Assembly (NCBI GenBank): GCA_017993835.1
Contig: JAGOLX010000030.1
Coordinates: 1-64,000 of the forward strand
Length of the DNA stretch: 64,000 nt
Direction of reading: 5' to 3'
Source: Phycisphaerae bacterium
GTDB taxonomy: Bacteria; Planctomycetota; Phycisphaerae; Sedimentisphaerales; Anaerobacaceae
The notes beneath the pieces are model-generated. The model searched no databases. It was not told the DNA's origin and saw nothing but the letters and a program-made list of their open reading frames with translations. A program made the position numbers and the translations under genes. The number at the start of each line of letters is the position of its first letter. The stretch's first letter is position 1. Of this stretch, positions 43,775 to 53,761 are shown piece by piece.

Positions 43775-46594
43775 ATGCGATCGTTCAGAATCATTCTGGT
43801 TGGCCTGGTCCTGGCGGCAGCCCTTGTGACGGCGCCCGGCAATACCGCCGCGCAGGAGTCCTCCGCGGCGCCGCCCGAAACGAAGACGGAGCCGATCGAG
43901 GTGGTCAAGACCAACGGGGACACGAAGATCAAGCTCAACTTCCAGGACACGCTGCTCCAAACGGTCCTGGAGTACCTGTCGGAGACGGCCGGATTGACCA
44001 TCGTGTCGGATGAGCCCCTCTCCAGCACGCGGATGACGGTGATCAGCCGCCAGCCCATCACACTGGATGAGGCGGTGACCCTGATCAACTCGATCCTCAA
44101 GGAAAAGGGCCTGACCACGGTCCGCACCGCCAAGACCCTCAAAGTCGTGGCCTTGTCGGGCGCCGTGAAGGAGAACATCCCCGTGCTGACGGGTCGCGAC
44201 CCGGAGGAGGTCGTCGCGGGCGACGACGTGGTGACGTACGTCATTCCCGTCTCGCACGTGACCGCGTCGGCTCTCAAGCAGAACCTCGAAGCCCTGCGTC
44301 CGGAGTACGCGAGCATCGAGGCCAACGAGGACAGCAATACCCTGATCATCACGGACACGACGGCCAACATCAAGCGTCTGATGAGGATCATTGCCGCCCT
44401 GGACAAGCACATGTCGTCCGTGGCGGAGATTCGGGTCTTCCCGCTGAAGAGGGCGGACGCTGCGAGCACGGCTACCCTGATCAACAATCTCTTCGAGCAG
44501 CAATCGCAGGGCAGCGGCAGCAGTCGCAGCCGACAGGGGGGCCGGGGCGGCAACCCGTTTGAGATGATGATGCAGATGCGCGGCGGCGACCGCGGCGGTC
44601 CGGGCGGCCAGACGCAGACCGGACAGGCCGGCGGCAGCATGAACGTCCAGGTCATCGCGGCGGCCGACGAACAGACGAACTCCCTCGTCGTCCGTGGTCC
44701 CAGCGATGCGCTGGAGATCGTCCAGGGCGTGATCGATTCCCTGGACGACACGTCGGCCAGGATCGCGGACGTCCGGGTGTTTCAGCTTCGCTATGCCGAC
44801 GCGACGAACGTCGCCGACGTGATCAACCAGGTCTTCGGGGATCAGTCCTCTTCGTCGAGGTCGTCGAGATCGGGCATGGGGCAGATGTTCCGCGGTCCGA
44901 TGGGCGGCCCGCCGGGAATGGCGCAATCGCAGGAGTCCAGCGCCGTGAGCGTGGTCGCGGCTGCCGACAGCACGAGCAACACCGTCGTGGTGACCGGCCC
45001 GGACGCGATTCTCGATCTGATCGCGACCGTGATCGAGAAACTCGACGCCAAGATTGCGAATGTGGCCGACGTGAAGGTCTTCCATCTGCAGTACGCCGAC
45101 GCCACCGACACGGCCGAACTCATCAATGAGGTGTTCGGAGAGCAGACGAGCACCTCGTCCCGGTCGTCGCGGTCGTCGCGGGGCAGCCAGAACCAGGGCG
45201 TCATGTTCGGGAGAGGCGGCATGGGCGGTCCCGGCGGCATGATGATGGGCGGTGGGCAGAGCACCAGCAGCGTATCGGACGTATCCGTGATCGCCTCGGC
45301 CGACTCCCAGACGAACGCGGTGGTTGTGAGCGGTCCGGCGGAGACGCTGACGATTGTCGCCCAGGTCGTCAAGGAGCTGGACGTGAACCCCGAGCAGGAG
45401 CGTCGGATCTTCGTCTATCCCCTGGAGAACGCCAACGCCACGAACCTCATGACGATCCTGAACAACCTGTTCACGGAGATGGCCAACCTGGAGGCACAGG
45501 GCACCAGCTCGCGCACCGGCAACCAGCAGTTCCAGGGGGGCCAGGCGAGCCGGGGCGGGACCGCTGGGGGCACGTCGTCGTCGTCCTCGGACAATGACGA
45601 CCTCTCCGACGAGACCTACTTCGAAGCCGATCCGAACACCAACTCCCTGCTGTGCATGACCTCGACGAAGAACTACGAGAAGATCAAGCCGATCATCGAG
45701 GAGCTGGACAAGCCGGTCGGCCAGGTCCTCATCAAGGTCCTGTTTGCCGAAGTGACCCACAGCGACGGCCTGGACCTCGGTACCGAGTTCTCCATGCTGA
45801 ACATGCGCGACAGCGGCGGCTCCACGCAGAGCATCGGGATCTACGGCAAGGGCGATACGCTCACGACGATGGCCAACGAGACCAGTACGACCGGCCTGGC
45901 GATACGAACCCTCGAAGGAGATCTGGACCTCACCCTGCGGGCCCTGGCGGAAACCCAAAAGCTGAATGTCCTGTCCCGACCGTACGTGCTGACTCGGAAC
46001 AACCAGACGGCCACGATCACGGTCGCTGAGGAAGTCCCGATCCCTGAGAGCGAAACCACCTCGGGATCGATCGGCAGCACGACCAGCTTCACGTATCGCA
46101 AAGACATCGGCATCGTCCTGGAGGTTACGCCGTCCATCAACCGCAAGGGGTTGGTCAACATGACGGTCGTCCCGCAGATCACGACGCGGACCGGTGAGAC
46201 GGTGCAGATCTCCGAGTCCCTCAATCCGGCGGTCTTCGCTACGCGTTCGGCCAGTACCCAGGTGGCGGTCGCCGACGGCCAGACCATCGTCATCGGCGGT
46301 TTGATCGAGGACCAGGTCAGCGAAACGACAAAGAAGATCCCGTTGTTGGGCGACATTCCCATTGCGGGCGCCCTGTTCAGACGGCAGGTCAAAGACAAGT
46401 CGAAGACGGAACTGCTGATCTTCCTGACGCCGCACGTGGCGCAAACTCCGGAGGAACTGACCCCCATTTCAGAGCTTGAGAAGTCACAGAGCACTCTGGA
46501 CAGCAACAAGGATATCGCGGAGATCTACCAGCGACATCTGGATGCCATGAAGGCCCATCCGGAAGGAGTGACGGCCGAACCAAACAAGCCATAA
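43775..46594 (+). CDS. gspD: Secretin GspD with extra N-domains
   Basis: 939 aa from the ATG at 43775 (AAGGAG eight bases upstream). Signal peptide at 1-26. N0 domain (about 45-120; LNFQDTLLQTVLEYLSETAG), N1, then four successive ring-building repeats with lines such as RADAASTATLINNLFEQ, YADATNVADVINQVFGD, YADATDTAELINEVFGE and NANATNLMTILNNLFTE, each followed by a Gly/Ser/Met-rich loop. The secretin barrel covers about 630-900 (VPIPESETTSGSIGS, VADGQTIVIGGLIEDQ, IPLLGDIPIAGALFR). Canonical GspD has N0 to N3 only, so one to two domains are extra. It forms the outer-membrane channel. Confidence 0.95.
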   Translation: MRSFRIILVGLVLAAALVTAPGNTAAQESSAAPPETKTEPIEVVKTNGDTKIKLNFQDTLLQTVLEYLSETAGLTIVSDEPLSSTRMTVISRQPITLDEAVTLINSILKEKGLTTVRTAKTLKVVALSGAVKENIPVLTGRDPEEVVAGDDVVTYVIPVSHVTASALKQNLEALRPEYASIEANEDSNTLIITDTTANIKRLMRIIAALDKHMSSVAEIRVFPLKRADAASTATLINNLFEQQSQGSGSSRSRQGGRGGNPFEMMMQMRGGDRGGPGGQTQTGQAGGSMNVQVIAAADEQTNSLVVRGPSDALEIVQGVIDSLDDTSARIADVRVFQLRYADATNVADVINQVFGDQSSSSRSSRSGMGQMFRGPMGGPPGMAQSQESSAVSVVAAADSTSNTVVVTGPDAILDLIATVIEKLDAKIANVADVKVFHLQYADATDTAELINEVFGEQTSTSSRSSRSSRGSQNQGVMFGRGGMGGPGGMMMGGGQSTSSVSDVSVIASADSQTNAVVVSGPAETLTIVAQVVKELDVNPEQERRIFVYPLENANATNLMTILNNLFTEMANLEAQGTSSRTGNQQFQGGQASRGGTAGGTSSSSSDNDDLSDETYFEADPNTNSLLCMTSTKNYEKIKPIIEELDKPVGQVLIKVLFAEVTHSDGLDLGTEFSMLNMRDSGGSTQSIGIYGKGDTLTTMANETSTTGLAIRTLEGDLDLTLRALAETQKLNVLSRPYVLTRNNQTATITVAEEVPIPESETTSGSIGSTTSFTYRKDIGIVLEVTPSINRKGLVNMTVVPQITTRTGETVQISESLNPAVFATRSASTQVAVADGQTIVIGGLIEDQVSETTKKIPLLGDIPIAGALFRRQVKDKSKTELLIFLTPHVAQTPEELTPISELEKSQSTLDSNKDIAEIYQRHLDAMKAHPEGVTAEPNKP

Positions 46595-46639
46595 ACGCGG
46601 CGGACCGTCCGACATCATCGCGGGCGGCCTGAGAGGCAA

Positions 46640-46679
46640 AGGACGGCATCAGCAGACACGGGTTCGCTGATGCCGTCCT
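46640..46679. terminator. Bidirectional terminator hairpin between gspD and a prepilin-type gene
   Basis: Perfect 14-bp stem: AGGACGGCATCAGC (46640-46653) and its complement (46666-46679), 12-base loop. It lies between convergent stops at 46594 and 46722. T runs are short on both sides (TCGTTTC; TTTGCC). Confidence 0.65.
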
Positions 46680-46721
46680 CGTTTCTGCTCCCCGGCACGA
46701 ATGGCCGGCGGGGACGTGCCA

Positions 46722-47477
46722 TCACGGTGACTCGACGCCGCACCAGTAGCGCGAGGTGTTCTCCGAAGCGGACAGCCAATCGGCGTGGCCGTCGAAGAAC
46801 AGATTGTTGCAGCCCTTCGTGCGATGACGGTCCGCTGCGACCCGCCGGGTCAGGTTGTTACCCACGCTCTCTTTGTCGGAGGCGGGCATGTGCGTCGCCG
46901 ACCACACATCCAGCAGGTTGAACACGGATGCAATATCGAGGTCCTTGCGGTCGAGGATCACCGGGCGCCAGGGGCCGGCCTCGTTGTCTGCGAGGTAGAT
47001 CCGTTCGGCCGGGCGAGGAATCCCGCCCAGCTTGCTCGGCGTGTCCTTCTGCCTGCCCCGGTTGCCGCTCGTGAGGCCGGGATCGTCCATGTCCCACGCG
47101 TTGACAGCGTAGTCCACCGTCTGCTGGGCATTGCTCACGTTACGCTCTCCGGCGCCGGCTCGGGGAAATGCGGGGCACTGATACACGTCCACCTCGCGAT
47201 AGTCCTGGGCGTATCGGTACTTCTCGCCCAGGAACGGCATGAAGGCCAGCAGCCACTTCACCCGGTTGTCCAGGGCCCGCGGGATATAGTCGTTGTTCTC
47301 CTGGGCATATCCGTGCAGGGCGACGCCGATCTGTTTGAGGTTGTTCAGGCAGTAGACCCCCCAAGCCTGCTTTCGAGCCCGGCTCAGCGACGGCAGCAGA
47401 ATTCCCATCAGCAGGGCGATGATCGCGATCACGACGAGCAGCTCGATCAGCGTGAATGCCCTGCGTTTGTCGGCCAT
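46722..47477 (-). CDS. Prepilin-type N-terminal cleavage/methylation domain protein
   Basis: 251 aa. Short leader, then the type IV prepilin motif [22 protein letters not shown] with Glu at position 5. The body is the planctomycete/verrucomicrobial type ([28 protein letters not shown]) and ends with the H...DGH motif ([17 protein letters not shown]). Such proteins are numerous in this phylum; their role beyond assembly by a pseudopilus is unclear. Close to the secretion operon, which may process or assemble it. Confidence 0.9.
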   Translation of the reverse strand: MADKRRAFTLIELLVVIAIIALLMGILLPSLSRARKQAWGVYCLNNLKQIGVALHGYAQENNDYIPRALDNRVKWLLAFMPFLGEKYRYAQDYREVDVYQCPAFPRAGAGERNVSNAQQTVDYAVNAWDMDDPGLTSGNRGRQKDTPSKLGGIPRPAERIYLADNEAGPWRPVILDRKDLDIASVFNLLDVWSATHMPASDKESVGNNLTRRVAADRHRTKGCNNLFFDGHADWLSASENTSRYWCGVESP

Positions 47478-47525
47478 TACGACACCTCCATCGAAGCGGA
47501 ACCGAGGCTGACAGTGTCCAAACCC

Positions 47526-47531
47526 ATTATA
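47526..47531 (-). promoter_or_regulatory. Candidate -10 box for the prepilin-type gene
   Basis: TATAAT on the minus strand within GCCACTATAATGG, 49 bases before the start at 47477; the same 13-base core precedes the ECF sigma gene. Confidence 0.45.
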
Positions 47532-47588
47532 GTGGCTGGACGGGAGGTGTGTACCGCCAAATCAAGCGGCGGGCCGCATGCGGGCCTC

Positions 47589-47966
47589 TCACAGAGGCGA
47601 TGCGATGTACCGGATGACGTCGCTGCGACTGATGATGCCCACCAGTTTGCCGCCGGACAGGATCGGCACCCGGCGGAAGTGGTTCTTCATGAGGCACTCG
47701 CAGATCGCGATGAAGTCGTCCTCGACGTCGAAGGCGACGACGTCCCGCGTCATGTACTGCTCCGCCGGGCCATCGGTGCCCTTTGGGTTGGTCAACAGGG
47801 ACAGGATGTCCTTCTCCGTCAGAATCCCCGCGAGGGTGCCATCCTCGTTGACGACCGGGATGCCTGTGATGTCCTTGTCCACGAGCAAGTCGATGGCCTG
47901 GGAGACCGGCGTGCTCCGCTGGACGCAAACCACATCAGTCGACATGATGGTCTCGGTTTCGAACAT
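47589..47966 (-). CDS. CBS-domain pair protein (second of tandem)
   Basis: 125 aa, two CBS motifs: STDVVCVQRSTPVSQAIDLL..GIPVVNEDG..GILTEKDIL and RDVVAFDVEDDF..FRRVPILSGGKLVGIISRSD. Nothing else is attached. CBS pairs (Bateman modules) bind adenosine nucleotides such as AMP, ATP or c-di-AMP and regulate partners. It lies 11 bases after the other CBS gene on the same strand and is clearly its paralogue. Confidence 0.92.
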   Translation of the reverse strand: MFETETIMSTDVVCVQRSTPVSQAIDLLVDKDITGIPVVNEDGTLAGILTEKDILSLLTNPKGTDGPAEQYMTRDVVAFDVEDDFIAICECLMKNHFRRVPILSGGKLVGIISRSDVIRYIASPL

Positions 47967-47977
47967 GGGGATGGACC

Positions 47978-48400
47978 TCAGAAGACCAGCTCGAGAAGGC
48001 TGTCTTTCAGAACCTGGTCTTCGCGCTGGAGGTTGCGGATGTACGTGATGATGTCTCTTCGGCTGATGATCCCGACGAGTCGGCCCTTGTCCAGGATGGG
48101 GACCCGGCGGAAGTGGTTCATCCGCAGGGATTCGACCACGCTGTGCAGGTCGTCTTCCTGATCGAAGCTGACCACGTTGGAGGTCATGAAATCCTTGACC
48201 TCGCCGGGCCGGTCCTCGTTGTTGTAGAGCAGCGAGAGAACATCTTTCTCGGTGATGATGCCCACGAGCGTTTCGGTCTCGTCCACGACCGGCAGGCCGG
48301 TGATGTTGTTCAGGGCCATCATGCGGATGGCCTCATAGATATCCTCGTGCAGGCCGACGCTGATCACTTGAGTATTCATTACCGCTTTCGCCTTGGTCAT
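47978..48400 (-). CDS. CBS-domain pair protein (first of tandem)
   Basis: 140 aa, two CBS motifs (NTQVISVGLHEDIYEAIRMM..GLPVVDETE..GIITEKDVL and SNVVSFDQEDDL..FRRVPILDKGRLVGIISRRD). A short charged tail follows. It shares the NHFRRVPIL core with the next gene, so the pair arose by tandem duplication. The two may form a heterodimer; target unknown. Confidence 0.92.
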   Translation of the reverse strand: MTKAKAVMNTQVISVGLHEDIYEAIRMMALNNITGLPVVDETETLVGIITEKDVLSLLYNNEDRPGEVKDFMTSNVVSFDQEDDLHSVVESLRMNHFRRVPILDKGRLVGIISRRDIITYIRNLQREDQVLKDSLLELVF

Positions 48401-48533
48401 CGATCATACCTCCAAAGACCACGCAGATTGGATGTTCTCCAGTACTTCCCGTCTCTCTATCGGCAATTGCGTGCGTCATGATAAGCAGGGCGCCCGAATC
48501 TCGTCTGATGGGCACAGAAGGGCCGCAATCCGA

Positions 48534-48561
48534 TTGCATTTGGCCTGAGCGAGGGTACAAT
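48534..48561 (+). promoter_or_regulatory. Candidate promoter for the prepilin-type gene at 48695
   Basis: -35 TTGCAT (48534-48539), 16-base spacer, -10 TACAAT (48556-48561; 5 of 6 matches). Confidence 0.35.
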
Positions 48562-48694
48562 AGAGGTGTTTCACGGCGGTCTTCTTGCCGGCATCGGGCG
48601 AGATTATCGGTCGTGCGGAGGCCCATGCGAGGGAGAAGTCGCCTGGTCGTCGGTACGGGCATACGAACTCCCGAAAGGAAAAGGAGCCATCGCC

Positions 48695-49486
48695 ATGGGA
48701 TGCCGCAAACACGCCTTCACACTCATCGAGTTGCTCGTCGTCATTTCCATCATCGCGATTCTGATGGCCATCATGATGCCCGCCCTCCAGCGGGTCAAAA
48801 CGCAGGCCCAGGAGATGACCTGCCGGGCCAACTTGCGCCAGTATGGAATCGCCCAGACCATGTACCTTGACGAGTCCGACGACCGGTATCCCTACGCGTG
48901 GAACTCGCTGGTCAAGAATGAGCGCCCGGTCGCCGGGTATGAGCGGTACTGTAGGTGGCATGACCCACGCTATCCTGCGGATGGCCCGTTCTGGCCCTTC
49001 CTGAAGGAGGAGAAGGTCCATTTGTGCCCGACGTTCAATGTTCTGGCCAAGACCGAGGGGGCCCGGCACCCGAGCCACGTGTCGACCAATCCGATCGATC
49101 CCTACTACAGCTACAGCATGAACGCCTTCCTTGGCAACCACGACAGCAGCACGAGTCCGTCCGGCGTGCTCAAACGCTCCGGGATCACGAGGAGCCATGC
49201 GGAGGTGTTCTTCTTCGGGGAGGAGAATATGTGGGCCCGGCCCGGGAACTCGAACGTGCTCAACGACAACGCGCTGTGCGGCGACGGCCGGGACTGGTTC
49301 GGCACGTTCCACGGCGCCAAGCAGAGCGACTGGAACGGCGGCACCGCTACCCTTGTGTTCGTCGATGCGCACGTCGATTCCGTACGGTCCGCTCTGCAAG
49401 TGGCGCCGAATGGAACAATGGACAAATCCACGGCGGAGTACGGGCGGTTCGAGAAGTTCGCCTGGCCCCTGAGCAAGACGCCCTGA
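48695..49486 (+). CDS. Prepilin-type N-terminal cleavage/methylation domain protein
   Basis: 263 aa from the ATG at 48695 (AAAAGGAG eight bases upstream). Prepilin motif [22 protein letters not shown]. Body: MTCRANLRQYGIAQTMYLDE, then a Tyr/Pro/Trp-rich part (RYPYAWNSLVK, CRWHDPRYPADGPFWPF) and the closing TATLVFVDAHVDSV, a variant of the H...DG ending. Same family style as the gene at 46722-47477 but only distantly similar. Confidence 0.9.
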   Translation: MGCRKHAFTLIELLVVISIIAILMAIMMPALQRVKTQAQEMTCRANLRQYGIAQTMYLDESDDRYPYAWNSLVKNERPVAGYERYCRWHDPRYPADGPFWPFLKEEKVHLCPTFNVLAKTEGARHPSHVSTNPIDPYYSYSMNAFLGNHDSSTSPSGVLKRSGITRSHAEVFFFGEENMWARPGNSNVLNDNALCGDGRDWFGTFHGAKQSDWNGGTATLVFVDAHVDSVRSALQVAPNGTMDKSTAEYGRFEKFAWPLSKTP

Positions 49487-49579
49487 TCGACGAATGCCTG
49501 GCGTTGGAGATGCGGGACGGTACAATGGCGACATGGGACGGATAAGGACTGCATACGATTGCCGGAGAATAGGGACCCC

Positions 49580-50599
49580 ATGAAACGCAGACATCTCGTT
49601 GGAGCAGGGTGCATCGTGTTGTTGTTGACGCTGGCGGGAGATGCACTCGCGGGCACCGTCGAAGAAGCCGGGCCGGTGGCGTCCAAGCCGCTGTATCGCG
49701 ATCCCGTCTACGACGGAGCGGCAGATCCGGTCCTCATTTGGAATCGCCAGGCGCACGCGTGGTGGATGTTCTACACGAATCGTCGGGCGAATGTCGCGGG
49801 ATTGCCTGGCGTCTCGTGGGTACACGGAACTCGCATCGGGATCGCGGAGTCCGCCGACGGGGGGGCAACGTGGAAATATCGCGGCACGGCCGAATTGCCT
49901 GTCGGAGGCAGCGAGGACACGCATTGGGCGCCGGATATCGTCTTCCACGAGGGGACATACCACATGTTTCTGACGTTCGTGCCGGGCGTACATGAGGACT
50001 GGTCCGGCCAGCGACGCATCGCGCATCTGACGAGCCCTGATCTGGTGACCTGGAAGAACGCGGGACAGCTTCCCTTCGCATCGGACCGCGTCCTGGACGC
50101 CTCGGTCCTGCGCCTCGCGGACGGCACCTGGCGGATGTGGTACAACGACGAGAAGGCGGGCAAGACGATCTTCCTCGCCGAGAGCTCCGACCTGATGACC
50201 TGGACCGACCGCGGCAGGGCGATTGCCGACCGGGGCGAGGGCCCCAAAGCCTTCCGCTGGCGCGATTTCTACTGGCTCATCGTGGATCGCTGGGCGGATG
50301 GTCTGGCGGTATACCGTTCGACCGACGCACGTAATTGGACGAAGCAATCCGATGCCCTGCTGGTCGCACCCGGCACAGGCGAGGACGACAAAGTCCACGG
50401 CGGACACGCCGACGTGGTCGTCTCAGGAGATCGGGCGTTTCTGTTCTACTTCACGCACCCCGGTCGGCGGCCCGATGCCCCCAAAACCGACACGGAACAG
50501 CGCCGAAGCTCGATCCAGGTCGTGGAATTGAGATACGAGGACGGCCGACTGACCTGCGACCGCAACCAACCCACGCATATCCGCTTGTTGCCAGGTTAG
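49580..50599 (+). CDS. Exported GH43/five-bladed-propeller glycosidase-like protein
   Basis: 339 aa from the ATG at 49580 (AGGGA upstream). Signal peptide at 1-25. Blade motifs of the GH43/GH32-related propeller fold: YDGAADPVLIWN (first Asp), WWMFYTNRRA, ESADGGATWKYRG, HWAPDIVFHEGTYHMF, LDASVLRLADGTWRMWYND (Asp of the pKa modulator type) and FRWRDFYWLIVDRW. The catalytic acid Glu is probably in GEGPKAF. Predicted to act on arabino-, xylo- or related sugars outside the cytoplasm; substrate unknown. Confidence 0.78.
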   Translation: MKRRHLVGAGCIVLLLTLAGDALAGTVEEAGPVASKPLYRDPVYDGAADPVLIWNRQAHAWWMFYTNRRANVAGLPGVSWVHGTRIGIAESADGGATWKYRGTAELPVGGSEDTHWAPDIVFHEGTYHMFLTFVPGVHEDWSGQRRIAHLTSPDLVTWKNAGQLPFASDRVLDASVLRLADGTWRMWYNDEKAGKTIFLAESSDLMTWTDRGRAIADRGEGPKAFRWRDFYWLIVDRWADGLAVYRSTDARNWTKQSDALLVAPGTGEDDKVHGGHADVVVSGDRAFLFYFTHPGRRPDAPKTDTEQRRSSIQVVELRYEDGRLTCDRNQPTHIRLLPG

Positions 50600-51342
50600 T
50601 CCAAGTCTCCGGGCGGTTCGATGGCCCCTCGCTTTTGAAGAAACTGGGCGACGAGCCACCAGAGCAAGGCCCAGATCACGCCGATGCTCCAGCCGGCGAG
50701 CACATCCGTCGGGTAGTGGGCGCCCAAGTAGACCCGGCTGAACCCCACGAGCAGCGTGACCAGCATGGCCACCGTGACGAAGTACAGCTTGACGTGGTAT
50801 CGTTTGCTGACCCGGGCCAGCAGGGCGCCGAGCGTGAGGTACACGACGGCCGAGAGCATCGAATGCCCGCTGGGGAAGCTCGATGTCGCGATGTACCCAG
50901 CGCCCGAGAAGAAGGCGGGCCGAGGCCGGTCGAACAGGCCCTTGAGCAACAGTGAAACCAGCAGGCCACCGGCGGTGGCGATCCCCAGCAGCGCCAGCGC
51001 GCGGTATTGCCGTCGGATGAACAGATACCCTGCACAGGCGAGGGTCACCAGCGTCAGCACGGCGGCACCGCCCAGGGCCGTTACGTCGCGCCACACGTCC
51101 TCGAACCACCTCGGGCCGACGGGGTCGGTCATGTCGCCCGGGGTGCGGAGAAGGCGGAGCACCCACTCGTCGTATTGCTGCGTCGTCCCTTCCAGGACCT
51201 CGTCGACCAGCTCGATTGCCAGCCAGCTTGCGCCGACGATGACGGCCAGAACGATCAGCATGAGCAGATCGATGTTGACTCGGAGCCAGTTCATCGCATC
51301 CGATGCCCTGGCTGCTATCGTGTTTGTCGTTTCCGTCTTCAC
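50596..51342 (-). CDS. PAP2-family membrane phosphatase
   Basis: 248 aa from a GTG at 51342 (GGGAG about ten bases upstream; the frame is open further up). Five or six membrane helices. The three PAP2 motifs are complete: KGLFDRPRP, SSFPSGHSM, and SRVYLGAHYPTD. The catalytic His is in the last motif. Likely substrates are lipid phosphates such as undecaprenyl or phosphatidylglycerol phosphate. It converges on the GH43-like gene with a 4-base overlap of stops. Confidence 0.9.
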   Translation of the reverse strand: MKTETTNTIAARASDAMNWLRVNIDLLMLIVLAVIVGASWLAIELVDEVLEGTTQQYDEWVLRLLRTPGDMTDPVGPRWFEDVWRDVTALGGAAVLTLVTLACAGYLFIRRQYRALALLGIATAGGLLVSLLLKGLFDRPRPAFFSGAGYIATSSFPSGHSMLSAVVYLTLGALLARVSKRYHVKLYFVTVAMLVTLLVGFSRVYLGAHYPTDVLAGWSIGVIWALLWWLVAQFLQKRGAIEPPGDLD

Positions 51343-51854
51343 GTCCGGATGCTCCCGCCTATTCAGTCCTCGTCGCGCACACAACACCAGGTGAAACCGG
51401 TCGATTGTCCAGCATCATCCGTGCTGCCGGTAGACCGCATTCTATCGTCATCAGTCGCGCGTGTACACAGCGAGGAGCCGGGACAACAGGGTGCGGCGTG
51501 CCTGCAGTCCCACACTGCGCGGACCACCCGCGGATTGTCATTCCCGCGCACGCGGGAATCCACATTCCGGGACATTCGGCAGCCTACGATTCCTGGATTC
51601 CTGCCTACGCGGGAATGACAGAGTCCACGCAATGCCTTGCTGCACACAGGGGGCACCGCCTGCCATTGCCCTGCTTCCACTGGCCGCATCCTGGACTCCA
51701 GGCGGCAGTCTGGAGTATCCTGTTGCTCGGGACGCTGGCCTTGTGGCTGATATCCTATGCCACGGCGGCCTTTGTCCTTCTGCTCGCGGCGCTGGCGCTG
51801 CCCTGGCAGCCGAAACGTCCGACGGACAAGGCTGCATCGGATTGAAGTGAGTCA
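51343..51854. other. Stretch without a firm gene; holds repeat copy 2 and a hydrophobic frame
   Basis: Contains the 85-bp repeat (51536-51620). From about 51620 to 51845 a frame encodes a hydrophobic end (SILLLGTLALWLISYATA) that stops 9 bases before the YgiQ gene. It has no clear start or ribosome site, so it may be chance or a remnant of a small membrane protein. Confidence 0.4.
51536..51620. repeat. 85-bp double-hairpin repeat, copy 2
   Basis: Same ends and length as the copy at 16996-17080 (TGTCATTCCCGCG at one end, CGCGGGAATGACA at the other). The two halves here are CCCGCGCACGCGGG and CCTGCCTACGCGGG. The middle differs in sequence but not in length. Confidence 0.85.
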
Positions 51855-53666
51855 ATGATCTCTTTGAATGATACGAACCAGTTCCTGCCGACGACGCCGG
51901 AAGAGATGCACCGCCGGGGGTGGGACCGGGCGGATGTGATCCTCGTCACAGGCGACGCCTACGTGGACCATCCCTCCTTCGGCGTCGCGTTGATTGCTCG
52001 CTGGCTGGAGAAGCTGGGGTACCGCGTCGCGATTCTCGCCCAGCCCGATTGGCGGAGCGTGGACCCGTTCCGCTCGCTCGGCGCGCCGAGGTTGTTCTGG
52101 GGCATCACTTCCGGCTGCATCGACTCGCGCCTGAACGACTACGCGTCGATGGGCAACCGCAGGCAGGCGGATGTCTACAGTCCCGGCGGAGCCACGGGGA
52201 TGCGCCCGGCGCGGCCCCTGCTGACTTACGCCGCCCGGGCCCGCGAGGCCTATCCGCACGTCCCGATTGTCCTGGGCGGCCTGGAGGCCAGCCTCCGCAG
52301 GCTCGTTCACTACGACTACATCTCGGACAAGATGATGCGGTCCGTTCTGGTCGACGCCAAGGCGGATCTGCTGGTCTTCGGCATGGGCGAGCTGGCGATT
52401 GCCGAGATTGCCCGCCGGCTGGATCGCGGCGAATCGACTGACTCCATGACCGATATTGCGGGCACCGCCTATCGCCTGGTCCGGAACGTGTCGGCGCCGG
52501 CTGACGCGGTGCGCCTGCCCTCCCTGACGCAACAGAGCGAAGACAAGCAGCAAGTCCTCGCGGCGCAAACCCAGTATCAGCAACTCGCCCGGCCCGGCGG
52601 TTCGCCTGTGATTCAGGACCAGGACCCCGGCACAATCGTGGTGATGCCGCCCGCCCGGGCTCTGACTGGCGACGAGCTGGATGGACTCTACGATTTGCCT
52701 TTCACGCGGCGGGAGCACCCACGCTACGCGAGCCTGGGCGGGATCGCGGCGTTGGAGCCGGTGGCCTCTTCGATCACGACGCACCGCGGCTGTTACGGCG
52801 GCTGCTCGTTCTGCTCCATCTACTTCCACCAGGGCAAGGAGATCGTCTCTCGCAGTATCAGATCGCTGCTGGCGGAGGCGGATCGGATCGCGGCCGATCC
52901 CCGTTTCCACGGCACGATCAGCGATATCGGCGGTCCCACCGCCAACATGTACGGTACAAACTGCGCCGCGGAGCAGGCCTGCTCGCGAGCGAGTTGCGTC
53001 TTCCCTTCCGTGTGCTCGAACCTGCGTCTGGACTTCGGGCCATTGCTCGAGATGATGGAGGCGTTCGTCCGGTGGAAGGGACAGGGGCGGGGCAGGAGAC
53101 ACGTCTACGTCGCCTCGGGCATCCGGCACGACCTGGCGGTAGGCAGCCGAGAGTATCTCGATCTGCTCGTCGCGCACTTCGTGGGCGGACACCTGAAGGT
53201 GGCCCCGGAGCACTACTGCGACCAGGTCTTGCGGCTGATGGGCAAGCCCTCGTTCGAGGTCTTTCACGAGTTCGAGGATCAATTCGACGACGCCTGTCGC
53301 CGGGCGGGCAGGGAGTACTACCTCGTGCCGTACTTCATCAGCTCCCACCCCGGCTGCACGCTCGACGACGCGGTCAAGCTGACCGAGTATCTGGTCTCTC
53401 GCAACTGGCAGCCTCGCCAGGTGCAGGATTTTGTGCCTGTGCCGCTGACGCGATCGACGGCGCTGTACGTCTCCGGGCAGGATGAGAAAGGCCGCTCGAT
53501 CCACGTTCCCAGCGGTCGCAGCGAGAAGCGTCTCCAGGCGGCCCTGCTGCAGTACTACCGAGACTCCAACGCCAGACTCGTCGCGGAACACCTTCGGGTG
53601 GGCGATCACGGCCGGCTTCTGAAGGACGTCCAGCGGATTTGGTCTGCCAATCGTCGGCGGAAGTAG
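51855..53666 (+). CDS. YgiQ-family radical SAM protein (UPF0313)
   Basis: 603 aa. N-terminal domain typical of YgiQ ([46 protein letters not shown]). The radical SAM Fe-S motif CYGGCSFC (C-x3-C-x2-C) lies at about residues 313-320, preceded by ITTHRG. The C-terminal part has RHDLAV and [15 protein letters not shown]. Family function is not settled; an iron-sulfur enzyme with an unknown substrate. Normal family length is 600-740 aa. Confidence 0.93.
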   Translation: MISLNDTNQFLPTTPEEMHRRGWDRADVILVTGDAYVDHPSFGVALIARWLEKLGYRVAILAQPDWRSVDPFRSLGAPRLFWGITSGCIDSRLNDYASMGNRRQADVYSPGGATGMRPARPLLTYAARAREAYPHVPIVLGGLEASLRRLVHYDYISDKMMRSVLVDAKADLLVFGMGELAIAEIARRLDRGESTDSMTDIAGTAYRLVRNVSAPADAVRLPSLTQQSEDKQQVLAAQTQYQQLARPGGSPVIQDQDPGTIVVMPPARALTGDELDGLYDLPFTRREHPRYASLGGIAALEPVASSITTHRGCYGGCSFCSIYFHQGKEIVSRSIRSLLAEADRIAADPRFHGTISDIGGPTANMYGTNCAAEQACSRASCVFPSVCSNLRLDFGPLLEMMEAFVRWKGQGRGRRHVYVASGIRHDLAVGSREYLDLLVAHFVGGHLKVAPEHYCDQVLRLMGKPSFEVFHEFEDQFDDACRRAGREYYLVPYFISSHPGCTLDDAVKLTEYLVSRNWQPRQVQDFVPVPLTRSTALYVSGQDEKGRSIHVPSGRSEKRLQAALLQYYRDSNARLVAEHLRVGDHGRLLKDVQRIWSANRRRK

Positions 53667-53761
53667 GAGTCTGCCCACTTTTCGCCAGGATGCGCACGGC
53701 CATTGCGGAAGACGGCCCACGTGGGTAGAGTCTTTGGACTAGTCGTGAATCGCGAATTCAG

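Noticed and set aside
42896-46444. 1182-codon open frame on the minus strand opposite gspM, gspC and gspD
   Set aside because: Antisense of confidently identified secretion genes; no motif of its own.
51303-51845. 180-codon plus-strand frame spanning the 85-bp repeat
   Set aside because: It reads through the repeat hairpins in a frame giving IPAYAGM-type sequence, which is common translated-repeat noise; only its last hydrophobic part is noted as a weak possibility.
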